Source: Gammaproteobacteria bacterium (GTDB lineage: Bacteria; Pseudomonadota; Gammaproteobacteria; Steroidobacterales; GCA-2729495). From it: a stretch of DNA of 64,000 nucleotides. The position numbers and the translations under genes are program-made. Positions 8,551-16,994 of the stretch are shown piece by piece. Each line of letters begins with the position of its first letter. Position 1 is the first letter of the stretch. The notes under the pieces are model-generated. The model saw nothing but the letters and a program-made list of their open reading frames with translations, did no database searches and had not been told where the DNA came from. Location: assembly GCA_028285245.1 (NCBI GenBank), contig JANQPY010000047.1:19767-83766 (forward strand), in the 5' to 3' direction.

Positions 8551-8966
8551 GTGAAGGGGAAGTTGATCTCTCCCAGATTCGCGGAGATTGGAATTTCCAC
8601 ATCAACTACGTCAACAATGCCGTAAATCAGACGCTTAAGCGCGCGCTGAGCATGTGGAAGCCCGTGGCGGGTGACCTGGACGGCTCGATCGGCGACGCTG
8701 TGCAGAATCTCTCGTCAGTGTGGAGCAAGGTGAACGGCGACCTGGACGAGAAGGGCTCTATTAACGTGAAGAACCCTGGCATTCAGGAATTCATCGATGC
8801 TGCCCGCGCGACCAAGGACCCGCTGGACGCGGCCGAAGAGAAACAGGGGGCAGGCGGCTCATCGTCTCACTACGACACCCCTCTGGAGCAGTTCACCGAG
8901 GCCGTGCGGCAGGTTCGCGGCTATTGTGATGATCTGGAAATGATGCGGGAACAGAGGCCGTACTGA
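8547..8966 (+). CDS. Hypothetical protein coupled to the nitrilase
   Basis: A 139-residue soluble protein that I do not recognise. It starts with ATG inside the ATGA overlap with the nitrilase stop, so it is likely translated with it. It is mainly polar and helical, with a pattern DWNFHINYVNNAVNQTLKRAL at the N-terminus, a glycine/serine-rich linker near residues 100-108 (GAGGSSSHY), and a final helix TEAVRQVRGYCDDLEMMREQ. No signal peptide or membrane segment is present. The close coupling suggests a small partner or subunit of the nitrilase; this is inference only. Confidence 0.6.
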   Translation: MSEGEVDLSQIRGDWNFHINYVNNAVNQTLKRALSMWKPVAGDLDGSIGDAVQNLSSVWSKVNGDLDEKGSINVKNPGIQEFIDAARATKDPLDAAEEKQGAGGSSSHYDTPLEQFTEAVRQVRGYCDDLEMMREQRPY

Positions 8967-9092
8967 TCTTTGCCGACCTGGCGCCTGGCAAGAACCAGAA
9001 CCCTACGTTCTCTAAATGTGGCGCCCTGCTGCGGCCGTGGTGGGCAGTCAACACGGCCGACGCGAAGCCCGCGCACAGCCAGGAGAAAACTC

Positions 9093-10157
9093 CTAAGGCT
9101 TTATCTTGCTGCGCGTGAACGCGCCGCGTGTCACTAGCGAGTCCACCACGCCGTCATGCACAGTCTGTTTTTCGGCGTGCTGCAGCGGCGGCTGATTTTT
9201 CGGCCAGATCGGATTTGCATAGAGATCCTTGAACAACTCCGTTTTCAGGTAGGGCAACCAGTTTTGAAAACGCGAGTTTTCACGGTAGTGGCGCAGCGAC
9301 TCAATATCTAGCTGCGCTGCTACGTAGCAGTCGTCAACGACCGTGCTTTCTGCCAGTACTTCTCCGCGGTAGCCGTAAATCCCGGACCGTCCGCCCAGAG
9401 CGCCGCCGATGCTGGTGTCTGCCGTGCCGGGCGGGCCGGATACAATCAGGGAACCAGTATTTGGCGCAACCATGTAGGCGGTATTGTCGAGCGCCCTGGC
9501 TCGGTTCTGCACCTGAAACATCTCTCGTGAAACCCACGGTTCAGGCAATGACGCGTGATAGAAGATCTCCGCACCGTTCATAGCAAAGGCGCGCCACGCT
9601 TCGGGAAATGCGCCTTCCACGCCAACGCTCCCGGCAATGTTGCCAATTTCAGTGCGGGCAACCGGAAAGAAGGTCTCGAGACCATCGCCATGGTCTGCGA
9701 CCCACGCATCATAGACATCATGTGGCGTCGTTGAAGTCTCGGTAAAGAGCACAATGTTCTTCAGGTGCTCGTACACGACTTTCCCATCAGGCGCGATAAG
9801 GAACACGGTGTTAAAGAAGCGTCCCTCGAAATTCGGATGTTTGGTCTTCAACTGCGCCAGAATGAAACAGCCGTGCTGACGGGCTTTCTCGCCGAGCATC
9901 TCGGTTTCCCAGCCCGGGACTTCCGCGGCCATGTCCTCAGTGTATTCGGCCTGGCCCAGGTCGAGGATCTCGTCGATAAAGCCCTGAATGGCGCCTTCGC
10001 CCAAGGTGATCAGTCGCACGGGTAGCTCCAGGGAACAAATGTGCACCACCAGGTCGATCATGTTGCCGATATGGGTCAGATTTTTTTCAACCTCACTGCG
10101 GTAGCGGACATTGTGCACACTGGTTTGCAGCGCGACGGCGGTGTACGGCGCAATCAT
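9093..10157 (-). CDS. Nitrilase-superfamily homologue lacking the catalytic cysteine
   Basis: A 354-residue paralogue of the protein at 7396-8550; they share the QTS/QNE start, CSL(D/E)LPVRL, ARTEIGNI and (S/L)NGAEI blocks. The glutamate (E54, GEG) and lysine (K133, EHLKN) of the triad are kept. The nucleophile position is glycine: the block reads SVGVEGAFPEAWRAFAMNGAE, with G179 aligned to C183 of the paralogue. The codon is GGC, one base from TGC. The frame is intact and the rest is well conserved, so this is not obviously a decaying pseudogene. It may be a non-hydrolytic binding protein or a regulatory partner. It lies 48 bp downstream of the UbiD-family gene on the same strand and is probably in its operon. 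Confidence 0.8.
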   Translation of the reverse strand: MIAPYTAVALQTSVHNVRYRSEVEKNLTHIGNMIDLVVHICSLELPVRLITLGEGAIQGFIDEILDLGQAEYTEDMAAEVPGWETEMLGEKARQHGCFILAQLKTKHPNFEGRFFNTVFLIAPDGKVVYEHLKNIVLFTETSTTPHDVYDAWVADHGDGLETFFPVARTEIGNIAGSVGVEGAFPEAWRAFAMNGAEIFYHASLPEPWVSREMFQVQNRARALDNTAYMVAPNTGSLIVSGPPGTADTSIGGALGGRSGIYGYRGEVLAESTVVDDCYVAAQLDIESLRHYRENSRFQNWLPYLKTELFKDLYANPIWPKNQPPLQHAEKQTVHDGVVDSLVTRGAFTRSKIKP

Positions 10158-10205
10158 CTAGGCACTCCGTGACTTGAGCTGAAACTGAGTTAGATATCGA
10201 GACGG

Positions 10206-11648
10206 CTAGGCGGCAGTCTTGCCGCGGCTGTTGCCGAGGTAATCCTCGAGGCGAATCTCATCAGCGCCCGGCGTGATGGGACGCACGAGCTTGTCGACGT
10301 CGTCTAAGTCCATGGTCGCATCGATGCCAATTCGGACTGACTTTTGGCCCTCTTTCGCGGCTCGTTCAAGCTCCCAGCTTTGCACATCAGGGATAACCAT
10401 GAACTTGTGCTCAGTCGCCGCCCGGTTCCATATCGCCCACTGGACATCGTCCATGCTATGTACGTCGATATCGCTGTCCACCACAATCACTCGTTTGGTG
10501 ATCATGCTCATCGGAAAGATATGCCCGCCGCCCGCGAAGGCCTTATCGATAATCTCTTTCGGCTGACCGTCGTTGACTTTGTTGATGGACACGACCACAT
10601 GCGCGAGGGTCCCCAGGCCGGGCGACATGTACACATGAATATCTTCGATTTGTCCCGGCAGGGCCTCGCGCAGCGCGGCTTCAATGCTGCGCTGGACGCC
10701 ATAGACGGCGACGTTGCCTAGCGTGTTGTGCTCCGGGTTGCGCCCGGCCATTATTGTGTAGAAGTAGGGGTCAGGCCGGTGTGTGATGGCGGTTACCTCA
10801 GTCGCAGGTGCAGTCTCAGGCCCATACTGCCCGGCAAATTCTCCCAAGAGATTCTCAACGCGCTCGCCAAAGTCCACCTGGCCCTCGATAATAAACTCGG
10901 CGTTGGCAGGGACCAGAAGGTCACTCGTGATGCAGCGAGCGAGCTCCATTGGCCGACCCTGCAACCCACCGGCCATCTCATACTCGCAGTGATCTGGCGG
11001 CAACTTACACGCCGCGGCTGTCAGCATCGCCGGATCCACCCCAATTGCCAGAGCAATCGGCATGACCTCACCGCGTTCCTGCGCCGATGCATAGTGGCGG
11101 CGCAAGTCACTGAGCGAACTGGCATTAATCACGAAGCGCCTGGGGCCAAGGATCAGTGTGCGGTAGACGCCGACATTCTGTACGCCGGTCTCCGGGTTCC
11201 GCGTCGTGCCGATGGCCGCGGTAATGAAAGGCCCGCTATCGAGCTCAAAAAAAGTCGGCACAGGCAGATCATGCAGGTTGATGTCAGCTCCCTGGATAAC
11301 GACGCTCTGGCTCGGCGCGTTGTCCACGGTCTGAGGCTTCAGCGCATGCGCCTTGGCTTTCTCCAGAAGCCCATCAAAAGCCGGGTCATCAAAATGCTCC
11401 TCTGCACGCGGATACCCCAAAGCCATACCGAAGCGTTCAAGCTTGTTGAGCAGGCCACCCAGAGCCGGAAACCTGGCGCCACGCACATTCTCAAAGATGA
11501 ATGCCTTGCGCTCTTTCTCGAGCGCCGCCATAACAGCCGCCATCTCATACTTAGGGTCAACTTCCCGCGCTATACGCACCAGCTCGCCGCGGCTCTCGAG
11601 CAGCGCCACGAAAGAACGGAGATCCTGCACACGTGAATCCTGCATCAA
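10206..11648 (-). CDS. UbiD-family prenyl-FMN-dependent decarboxylase (copy 1)
   Basis: A 480-residue member of the UbiD (de)carboxylase family, which uses prenylated FMN to decarboxylate or carboxylate aromatic, alpha-beta-unsaturated or polyprenylated acids. Family blocks seen are MAGGLQGRPMELARC, NLLGEFAGQYGPE with the acid residues of the active site, and the hallmark VVDSDIDVHSMDDVQWA. The length is normal for the family. Start choice lies between adjacent ATG codons (MMQD). The upstream 435 bp is AT-rich near the gene and contains dyads that could be its promoter. A second UbiD lies at 15465-16994. UbiX, which makes the cofactor, is not in the window. The natural substrate is not predictable. 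Confidence 0.88.
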   Translation of the reverse strand: MMQDSRVQDLRSFVALLESRGELVRIAREVDPKYEMAAVMAALEKERKAFIFENVRGARFPALGGLLNKLERFGMALGYPRAEEHFDDPAFDGLLEKAKAHALKPQTVDNAPSQSVVIQGADINLHDLPVPTFFELDSGPFITAAIGTTRNPETGVQNVGVYRTLILGPRRFVINASSLSDLRRHYASAQERGEVMPIALAIGVDPAMLTAAACKLPPDHCEYEMAGGLQGRPMELARCITSDLLVPANAEFIIEGQVDFGERVENLLGEFAGQYGPETAPATEVTAITHRPDPYFYTIMAGRNPEHNTLGNVAVYGVQRSIEAALREALPGQIEDIHVYMSPGLGTLAHVVVSINKVNDGQPKEIIDKAFAGGGHIFPMSMITKRVIVVDSDIDVHSMDDVQWAIWNRAATEHKFMVIPDVQSWELERAAKEGQKSVRIGIDATMDLDDVDKLVRPITPGADEIRLEDYLGNSRGKTAA

Positions 11649-11820
11649 CTTAACTTCCGCCGTTAAACAGCGCGTAGTTTAGTGGGGACGCTTCAATGCC
11701 GTTTGAGCTTGCGGCCGGGCGACCACGCAAAGGGCACCGCACAGCGAAGTGTGGAGTGGCAGGGTGCGCAGTGGCCCGCATACCGGTAGTCCGGATTAGG
11801 CACATAAAACCTGGATAAAT

Positions 11821-11869
11821 ACTATAAAACAATACTTTATAGTCTATTCAGAGAATATTTCTAGACTAT
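11821..11869. promoter_or_regulatory. AT-rich tract with two overlapping inverted repeats between divergent genes
   Basis: Within the 435-bp gap 11649-12083, an AT-rich stretch carries two perfect 8-bp inverted repeats that share bases: ACTATAAA (11821-11828) with TTTATAGT (11836-11843), 7-nt spacer, and ATAGTCTA (11839-11846) with TAGACTAT (11862-11869), 15-nt spacer. In this GC-rich background it looks like a promoter/operator for the divergent UbiD gene and the membrane protein gene at 12084. No regulator gene is adjacent. The remainder of the gap (11880-12083) is GC-rich and I see no gene or known RNA in it. Confidence 0.4.
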
Positions 11870-12083
11870 CATCGGGCTTCAGCGCCTGCCTGTCGCGGTC
11901 ACTGGAGGCTCCCCGGTTCGGCAACCCGACTGCCTGCACCAGGGGCTGCGCCAGCCAAGCCCGGTCGCGGCGCAACACCTTTGCGCCTCAAGGCACGCTG
12001 CCCGCGAAGTGGCCGGGCCTGCGGCAGGGTTTCGTCAACCATCGACCGGACGGTAATCTGCAGGCCCGACATGCAGGTGAACC

Positions 12084-12677
12084 ATGACCGAGACCGTTAC
12101 AGCCACCATCGATGCACAGACTGACGAAGATCCTGGGCGGTTCTTCTGGTACGCGGTCTACGTTGTCATTGTCGTCATCGCTGCGTTGCCGCTGTTTGGC
12201 TTTCGCCTGCCACGGGTTTTTCCCTACCTGCCGCTGCTCATAATTCACGAGTTCGCGGCGTTCGCGTACGTGGGGCACACGTTATTCAGCAATATCTGGG
12301 CGATGCGCATTCGTATGACGCAGCCTGAGTCCACTGGCGTGTGGGCGCGCGCCATGCTGCGCAAGATGGCCCTGGGCATCACTGCCACGACAGCCGTCAT
12401 CGTACCGGTCGCCGGACTGATGCTGGTTGAGGACTGGGGCGGGCTGATTGCAGCTCCCTGGGCCTGGGATGCGTACCTGGCGTTTTGGGTGATGGCAGCC
12501 GTGAGTATTGTGCCGGACGTGATTCGGTATGGCCGCAACCGGAATTCCGCAGATCCACGCCATGGCGTGTTAAGCGGCGCTATTCGCGGCCTAACGGCTC
12601 TTGTTCTGGTGATCTACATTCTGGTTTGCATGATCGCCAAGACATCGATATTCCACGGGTGGTTTTTCCCCGGCTAG
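12084..12677 (+). CDS. Integral membrane protein (DUF2269-like)
   Basis: A 197-residue protein with about five hydrophobic segments and a short polar N-terminus. The sequence HEFAAFAYVGHTLFSNIWAMR resembles the conserved His-rich second helix of DUF2269-type membrane proteins, which often sit near redox enzymes. A conserved proline-glycine pair at the third helix (VPVAGLMLVEDWGG) is also seen. Histidines in the membrane could bind metal or haem, but this is only a suggestion. It is divergent from UbiD copy 1 and convergent with the epimerase-like gene. Function is unknown. Confidence 0.6.
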   Translation: MTETVTATIDAQTDEDPGRFFWYAVYVVIVVIAALPLFGFRLPRVFPYLPLLIIHEFAAFAYVGHTLFSNIWAMRIRMTQPESTGVWARAMLRKMALGITATTAVIVPVAGLMLVEDWGGLIAAPWAWDAYLAFWVMAAVSIVPDVIRYGRNRNSADPRHGVLSGAIRGLTALVLVIYILVCMIAKTSIFHGWFFPG

Positions 12678-12691
12678 ATGCTTCGGCCCGC

Positions 12692-13555
12692 TCAAACGAG
12701 CAGATCGTCGCTTTCCCGCTCGCTCTTTGGATCGGCAAAAACGAACCCTGCAGACTTAATCTTCTGATTGGAAACGCCCTTCGGCCCCTTGCTCAAGCCT
12801 AGCCAGGTGACCGGTGCAAGGCCTGCCTGCTCACAGACGCGCCCAAAGAACTCGGCCTTCGAATCGCTGACGTCATTAAACAGGTTGTACAGCCCTGACA
12901 GGTTCTGTTCGATGGCGAAGAGGATGCCGCGTACTACATCGTCACGATGAACAATCATCGCATCTGAGTCTCCGTCAAAGGGGATCTGCTGGCCAGCAAT
13001 ACGGGCAGTTTCCTCTACGTGGCCGCGACCCGGGCCATAGATTGTGCCTGTTCTGAAGTTGCAGACTTTGAGCGCATCCGTCTCAGCGCTCGCTAGCAAA
13101 GTCTCGGTATCGACATAGATTTGTGCGAATGGGCTTGCGGGGTTGGGCGCTGTGGTCTCATCAACATGCGTAGCGCCACCGGCATCACCATAGGCGTTTA
13201 GGGAACTGCAAAAAATGATCTGCCGAAGGCCGGTAGCCGCTGGCAGCACCTCCAGCAATGACTCCGCGGTCCCCAGGTAGGCATCCCGGTACAGCTCGGG
13301 GTCCATGAACGGTTTGCCGTCCTTTTCGGTCAATCCGCCGGCCATGGTCAGCAGGACAATGTCCTGGTCCTCGATCAGTTCGCGCATTGCCGCGCGATCG
13401 CTACCACGCATAACCATCACTCGGCTGGCAACCTGCGCAAGTTCGTCGACCCGCTCGCTGCGTGTCGTTGTGACGGTGACCTGGTGGCCATCGGCGTGCA
13501 GTTTTTTGGCCGCTGCAAGGCCCGTGTAGGCCGCGCCTACGATCGCTATGTGCAT
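12692..13555 (-). CDS. NAD(P)-binding epimerase/dehydratase-like protein (extended SDR)
   Basis: A 287-residue protein with an N-terminal Rossmann nucleotide-binding motif (IAIVGAAYTGLAAAKKL), basic residues after beta-2 (TTTRSERVDEL) that suggest NADP, and an extended-SDR core (IIFCSSLNAYGDAGG, FRTGTIYGPGRG). The usual YxxxK pair is not clear: the segment after the serine strand reads ASPFAQIYVDTETLLASA, without the lysine. It may therefore be an atypical (non-catalytic or NmrA/SDR_a-like) member. It lies 24 bp downstream of the bilin-reductase-like gene on the same strand, so the pair is probably one transcription unit. Confidence 0.68.
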   Translation of the reverse strand: MHIAIVGAAYTGLAAAKKLHADGHQVTVTTTRSERVDELAQVASRVMVMRGSDRAAMRELIEDQDIVLLTMAGGLTEKDGKPFMDPELYRDAYLGTAESLLEVLPAATGLRQIIFCSSLNAYGDAGGATHVDETTAPNPASPFAQIYVDTETLLASAETDALKVCNFRTGTIYGPGRGHVEETARIAGQQIPFDGDSDAMIVHRDDVVRGILFAIEQNLSGLYNLFNDVSDSKAEFFGRVCEQAGLAPVTWLGLSKGPKGVSNQKIKSAGFVFADPKSERESDDLLV

Positions 13556-13579
13556 AGTTTTGGTCTGCCTTCCTGGATG

Positions 13580-14344
13580 TCAATGTGCCGCCAAAGGCGT
13601 CATTAAGTGTGTGCGAATCTCACTGTAAACCGGGTCACTGACCAGCCGGCGCACCCCCTTCCAGGCGCGTTGGTCGAGCTCCTCTGAAAAAAAGCAGCCG
13701 AGGTGGCGCTGGTCACGAGCGATGAGCAACTCATGGTCTGGAGTGGGGTAGGCGAGCGTCCTGGGCAACTCCAGGTAGTGGTCGAGGTAAAGCCTGATTT
13801 GTTTTCCCACTCGCTCGAGTTCTGCCTGATCAGTCGGGCGGCTGGCGCCGATGCTGTACGGCGACAAGTAGGCCGCAATCGCTGGATTGCCGGGTGCAGA
13901 AGCGCAGGCGTTTCCAGCGGTCTGCGTTGCCTGCCAATAAGCCTTTGTGATGGGTGCAAACACCGATGCGTAGTAGTCAGGGTGATCCACCGGATCCAAA
14001 CGAGGAATCAGGTCAGCGTTGTAAATGCAGGCGTCTTCGCCGAATTGCACCGTTTGCGCGTGAAAGTGGGGCATCACCGAGTCACTGCGGCCGAACACGA
14101 ACATCAGCTGGGTATCGGCCGGGTCACCCCGCAAACGGAGATGGATCATGCGGTCAATGACGCCGTGACCAGACCACAACCGCAAGAACCCCGCGTCGGC
14201 GCCCGTGTCCCGGTGGCTCAGCATCAGCCGCGGCCCGCCATCCACCGTTTGTTCATCAAACGGGTAGGCCGCGAGACAGCCAGCGACCAATTCGCTGACG
14301 AACCTCAACCCAAATGCCCCAGTCTCCATAACGCGCGCGAGCAT
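13580..14344 (-). CDS. Putative FDBR/red chlorophyll catabolite reductase-like protein
   Basis: A 254-residue soluble protein. Block order resembles the FDBR/RCCR fold: a central strand pair DSVMPHFHAQTVQFGEDA, then YNADLIPRLDPVDHPDYY, a linker helix, YLSPYSIGAS, and a C-terminal helix LIARDQRHLGCFFSEELDQRAWKGVRRL in the position of the DKxRRxLxxxFGxEWAxR element of bilin reductases. The match is weaker than for the protein at 4006-4698 and rests on pattern recognition alone. Family members reduce linear tetrapyrroles with ferredoxin. No other tetrapyrrole catabolism gene is nearby. It heads a two-gene unit with the epimerase-like protein and is divergent from the flavin kinase-HAD fusion by 63 bp, so these may be co-regulated. 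Confidence 0.42.
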   Translation of the reverse strand: MLARVMETGAFGLRFVSELVAGCLAAYPFDEQTVDGGPRLMLSHRDTGADAGFLRLWSGHGVIDRMIHLRLRGDPADTQLMFVFGRSDSVMPHFHAQTVQFGEDACIYNADLIPRLDPVDHPDYYASVFAPITKAYWQATQTAGNACASAPGNPAIAAYLSPYSIGASRPTDQAELERVGKQIRLYLDHYLELPRTLAYPTPDHELLIARDQRHLGCFFSEELDQRAWKGVRRLVSDPVYSEIRTHLMTPLAAH

Positions 14345-14407
14345 ACGGCATGCCCGGTCGACCGCCGCCGTTGCAGCAGGAGGTGTCCGCTAGGCAGAAT
14401 TCGCGGC

Positions 14408-15460
14408 ATGCTGGGCAAGCCTATAACCGGGCGAGTAGTCCGTGGGCTTGGCCGGGGTGCTCAGTTCACTGTCCTGCCGTGGGTTGCGCAATCACTCCAT
14501 GCGGAGTTTGGCATCGCACCGTTTCCAGGGACCCTGAACGTCGTCCTCAACTCGAACCATGCCTTGGCCGAATGGGCACAAGCCCGGCAACGACCCGCCG
14601 CCAGCCTGACGGATCCCGATGGGGTGGCCTGCGCGGCCCAGTGCTATCCGGTACGCATCAATGCATGGCTGCCCGGGGTCGTGGTGCGCCCCCTGGTGGA
14701 GGGTTATCCTGACACGCAGCTCGAGATTGTTGCCGCCGTAGGCCTGCGTGAAACTGCGGAGCTCACAGACGGCGATGAGGTTGGCATTGAATTCGGGCAC
14801 CCGACAGAGTTGTCCGCCGTGATATTTGATGTCGATGGCACCCTCCTGAACTCCGTCGATGCATACCACATCGCCGCGGGCCAAGCCGCCGCCCCGCACG
14901 GGTTCTCAGTTTCACGAGACCAGATCATGGCGGCGTTGACCTCAGGTCAGCCGTTCTGGGAGATGATTCTGCCGGAACACCAACGCCACGATGAGTCGCT
15001 GATTCGCAACTTGCGCGATGCCACGCTTGAACATTGGCCCGACGTACTATCCAGGCACGTTACTTTATTCGCACGCTGCGAAGAGACGCTCGACCACCTC
15101 CGTCTGGCCGGCCTGCGCCTTGCCATCTACACGGGCTCTCGCGGAGAGTCGTTTGCTCCGCTGCAAGACGCCGGCTTGCTCGACCGATTCGAGTGCATCG
15201 TCACGGCCAAGGACGTGACAGCCGGTAAGCCCGATCCAGAGGGTATTGACCGCGTGCTCGGTCATCTGGGTCTTGACCCGAACGCCGCCGCCTATGTCGG
15301 CGACTCGCCGCAGGATATGCAGGCGGCAAACGCGGCCGGTGTGATGGGTGTCGGCGTGCTGACCGGCGTGGGCACTGCGGCCAACCTGTCGACGGCGGGC
15401 GCCAGCCGGCTGGCGCGCGGACTGAGCGATCTGGAGAAGCTATTTACTATAAAACAGTAA
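14408..15460 (+). CDS. CTP-dependent riboflavin kinase (DUF120/RibK-like) fused to a HAD-family phosphatase
   Basis: A 350-residue two-domain protein. Residues about 5-130 match archaeal-type riboflavin kinase, which makes FMN from riboflavin using CTP: GRVVRGLGRGAQF at 8-20, PFPGTLNVVL at 39-47, the QCYPVRI strand at 79-85, and LEIVAAVGLRETAELTDGD near 105-123. Residues about 135-350 are a HAD hydrolase with all motifs: DVDGTLL (D141, D143), YTGS (T242), GKPDPEG (K274) and VGDSPQDM (D299, D303). The ATG at 14408 is the only plausible start; the frame stays open further upstream but that part is antisense to 13580-14344. It ends 4 bp before the convergent UbiD gene. An FMN-producing domain next to prenyl-FMN enzymes suggests cofactor supply, which is inference. 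Confidence 0.72.
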   Translation: MLGKPITGRVVRGLGRGAQFTVLPWVAQSLHAEFGIAPFPGTLNVVLNSNHALAEWAQARQRPAASLTDPDGVACAAQCYPVRINAWLPGVVVRPLVEGYPDTQLEIVAAVGLRETAELTDGDEVGIEFGHPTELSAVIFDVDGTLLNSVDAYHIAAGQAAAPHGFSVSRDQIMAALTSGQPFWEMILPEHQRHDESLIRNLRDATLEHWPDVLSRHVTLFARCEETLDHLRLAGLRLAIYTGSRGESFAPLQDAGLLDRFECIVTAKDVTAGKPDPEGIDRVLGHLGLDPNAAAYVGDSPQDMQAANAAGVMGVGVLTGVGTAANLSTAGASRLARGLSDLEKLFTIKQ

Positions 15461-15464
15461 GTTA

Positions 15465-16994
15465 CTAGCTATTTCTCGAACTAGGATTATTTTTCCAATG
15501 CTTGAAGTATTCGGCCCAGCGCGCGTCAACCAGAGCCGCTGTGTCGGGACTATCTCGATTAAGAATGACCCGCGAGACGTCCGGCCACTCGGCCGGTCCG
15601 CCTTCGACGGGCCATTGCCGGGTCGCGTCAATCACAATCTTGCTGGTCAGCCAACGTTGCGGCGCACTGGGATCCAGCGGCATGCCTTTGGTCTGCGCAA
15701 CAATGCTGGCCGCCGGCGACGGTTGCCAGCGTGTCCCCAGCGCGTGAAAGACCTGCGTTTTGTCGTGTATATCGATGTCTTCGTCAACCACGATCACAAC
15801 CTTGCCAAAGATATCTGCGGCGGCGATCTGTTGTCCTGCCGCCATGCCTTCGCCCGGTACCCGTTTGCGGATACTCGCGATGACTACGCCGGTGGTCTCG
15901 GTTGGCCGGAAGAACTCTACGAGGCTGGGAATGGTTTTCCGGTAGTTAAGGTTGTTGGTCACCAGCTGGGGGATCCCCATAGTGAGTTTGGTGATGCCGG
16001 CAAATGAATTAATCACCCAGGGATCCCGGCGGTGCGAGACCGCCTCGATGGTCATGTAAAAGTTCTCCGGCTTTGGCTTGCCCATGTAACCGTAGACTTC
16101 TCCGTATGGCCCCTCGGGCTCCAGGTCCTCGAGTTCGATATGTCCCTCGAGGACGATCTCAGCGTGAGCAGGAACCTTGATATGACTTGTCTCACAGGGA
16201 ACGAGCTCTACCGGCCGGCCTCTTAACCCTCCGGCGATATCAAGCTCATCCTCGCCCATACCAGCCATCTTTGAGGTGCTGAGCGCGAACGTGATCGGAT
16301 CGGCGCCCATCACCACGGCGGCGGGCAAACGGCGCTCGCCACGCTTCTTGACCCGCATGAAGTAATTCCAGGCGTGCTGGCCAATCTCTGCATTGACGCC
16401 GATCTTCCGGGGACCCTTGACCTGGCAACGGTACGTGCCAACGTTCCGCCCGAGCTCAGGGTCCTCCACCATGACGCTGGCCGCCGTGATGTAGCGGCCT
16501 GCATCGCCCGGATTGGTCTGGATCCAGGGCAGGTCGAGAATATTGACCTCGTCTCCCGTGTGGATGACTTCCTTGCAGGGCGCCGCGGCGCTGGCTACGT
16601 CAACAGGCTGGATACGCGGCCATTCCCCGGTAGCGTCGAGCCGCTGCTCGAGATGCGTAAACGTCTGTCGGAACAGCGCGCGCTGGTTGCCGCGAGGATT
16701 GGGTACGCCGTAGGCGAGTGCCTCGCTGTGCCAACCGCCGTACACATTGCCGAGGAGCGGTCCCTCAAGCCACCTGCCATCCACCTTTACACGCTCAATC
16801 AGGAACGCCGGAGCATCGTCGTAGCCGAATTCTTCGATGAGACGATAGGCGAATCCAGTCGCTTCGAATTGATCCTGGTCCATGGCGTCAATACGCAGCA
16901 GCTTGCCGAGTGCATCCAGCGCAGCCACGTAGTCGCGCAGTGAATCAAAGGGTCCGTATTCGACGGCGGGTTCGGAGGGGGCGGGGCGATTCAT
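15465..16994 (-). CDS. UbiD-family prenyl-FMN-dependent decarboxylase (copy 2)
   Basis: A 509-residue UbiD-family enzyme, clearly divergent from copy 1. Family blocks are AGGLRGRPVELVPCETSHIKVPAHAEIVLEG, GPYGEVYGYMG with the conserved acid, NSFAGITKLTMGIPQ, and VVIVVDEDIDIHDKTQVFHALGTRW. The presence of a longer N-terminal region (DSLRDYVAALDALGKLLRID) is typical of the aromatic-acid branch. The ATG at 16994 overlaps nothing; the divergent SDR gene begins at 17092. The 3' end is 4 bp from the flavin-kinase/HAD gene. It could decarboxylate an aromatic or dienoic acid in the same catabolic zone as the CoA-transferase and dehydrogenases. The substrate is unknown. Confidence 0.86.
   Translation of the reverse strand: MNRPAPSEPAVEYGPFDSLRDYVAALDALGKLLRIDAMDQDQFEATGFAYRLIEEFGYDDAPAFLIERVKVDGRWLEGPLLGNVYGGWHSEALAYGVPNPRGNQRALFRQTFTHLEQRLDATGEWPRIQPVDVASAAAPCKEVIHTGDEVNILDLPWIQTNPGDAGRYITAASVMVEDPELGRNVGTYRCQVKGPRKIGVNAEIGQHAWNYFMRVKKRGERRLPAAVVMGADPITFALSTSKMAGMGEDELDIAGGLRGRPVELVPCETSHIKVPAHAEIVLEGHIELEDLEPEGPYGEVYGYMGKPKPENFYMTIEAVSHRRDPWVINSFAGITKLTMGIPQLVTNNLNYRKTIPSLVEFFRPTETTGVVIASIRKRVPGEGMAAGQQIAAADIFGKVVIVVDEDIDIHDKTQVFHALGTRWQPSPAASIVAQTKGMPLDPSAPQRWLTSKIVIDATRQWPVEGGPAEWPDVSRVILNRDSPDTAALVDARWAEYFKHWKNNPSSRNS

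Noticed and set aside
10728..11636. A 302-codon plus-strand frame opposite UbiD copy 1
   Set aside because: It is antisense to a clear UbiD gene, lacks a ribosome binding site and has no recognisable motif.
13703..14407. Upstream extension of the riboflavin kinase-HAD frame
   Set aside because: The region is antisense to the gene at 13580-14344 and the kinase domain starts directly after the ATG at 14408.
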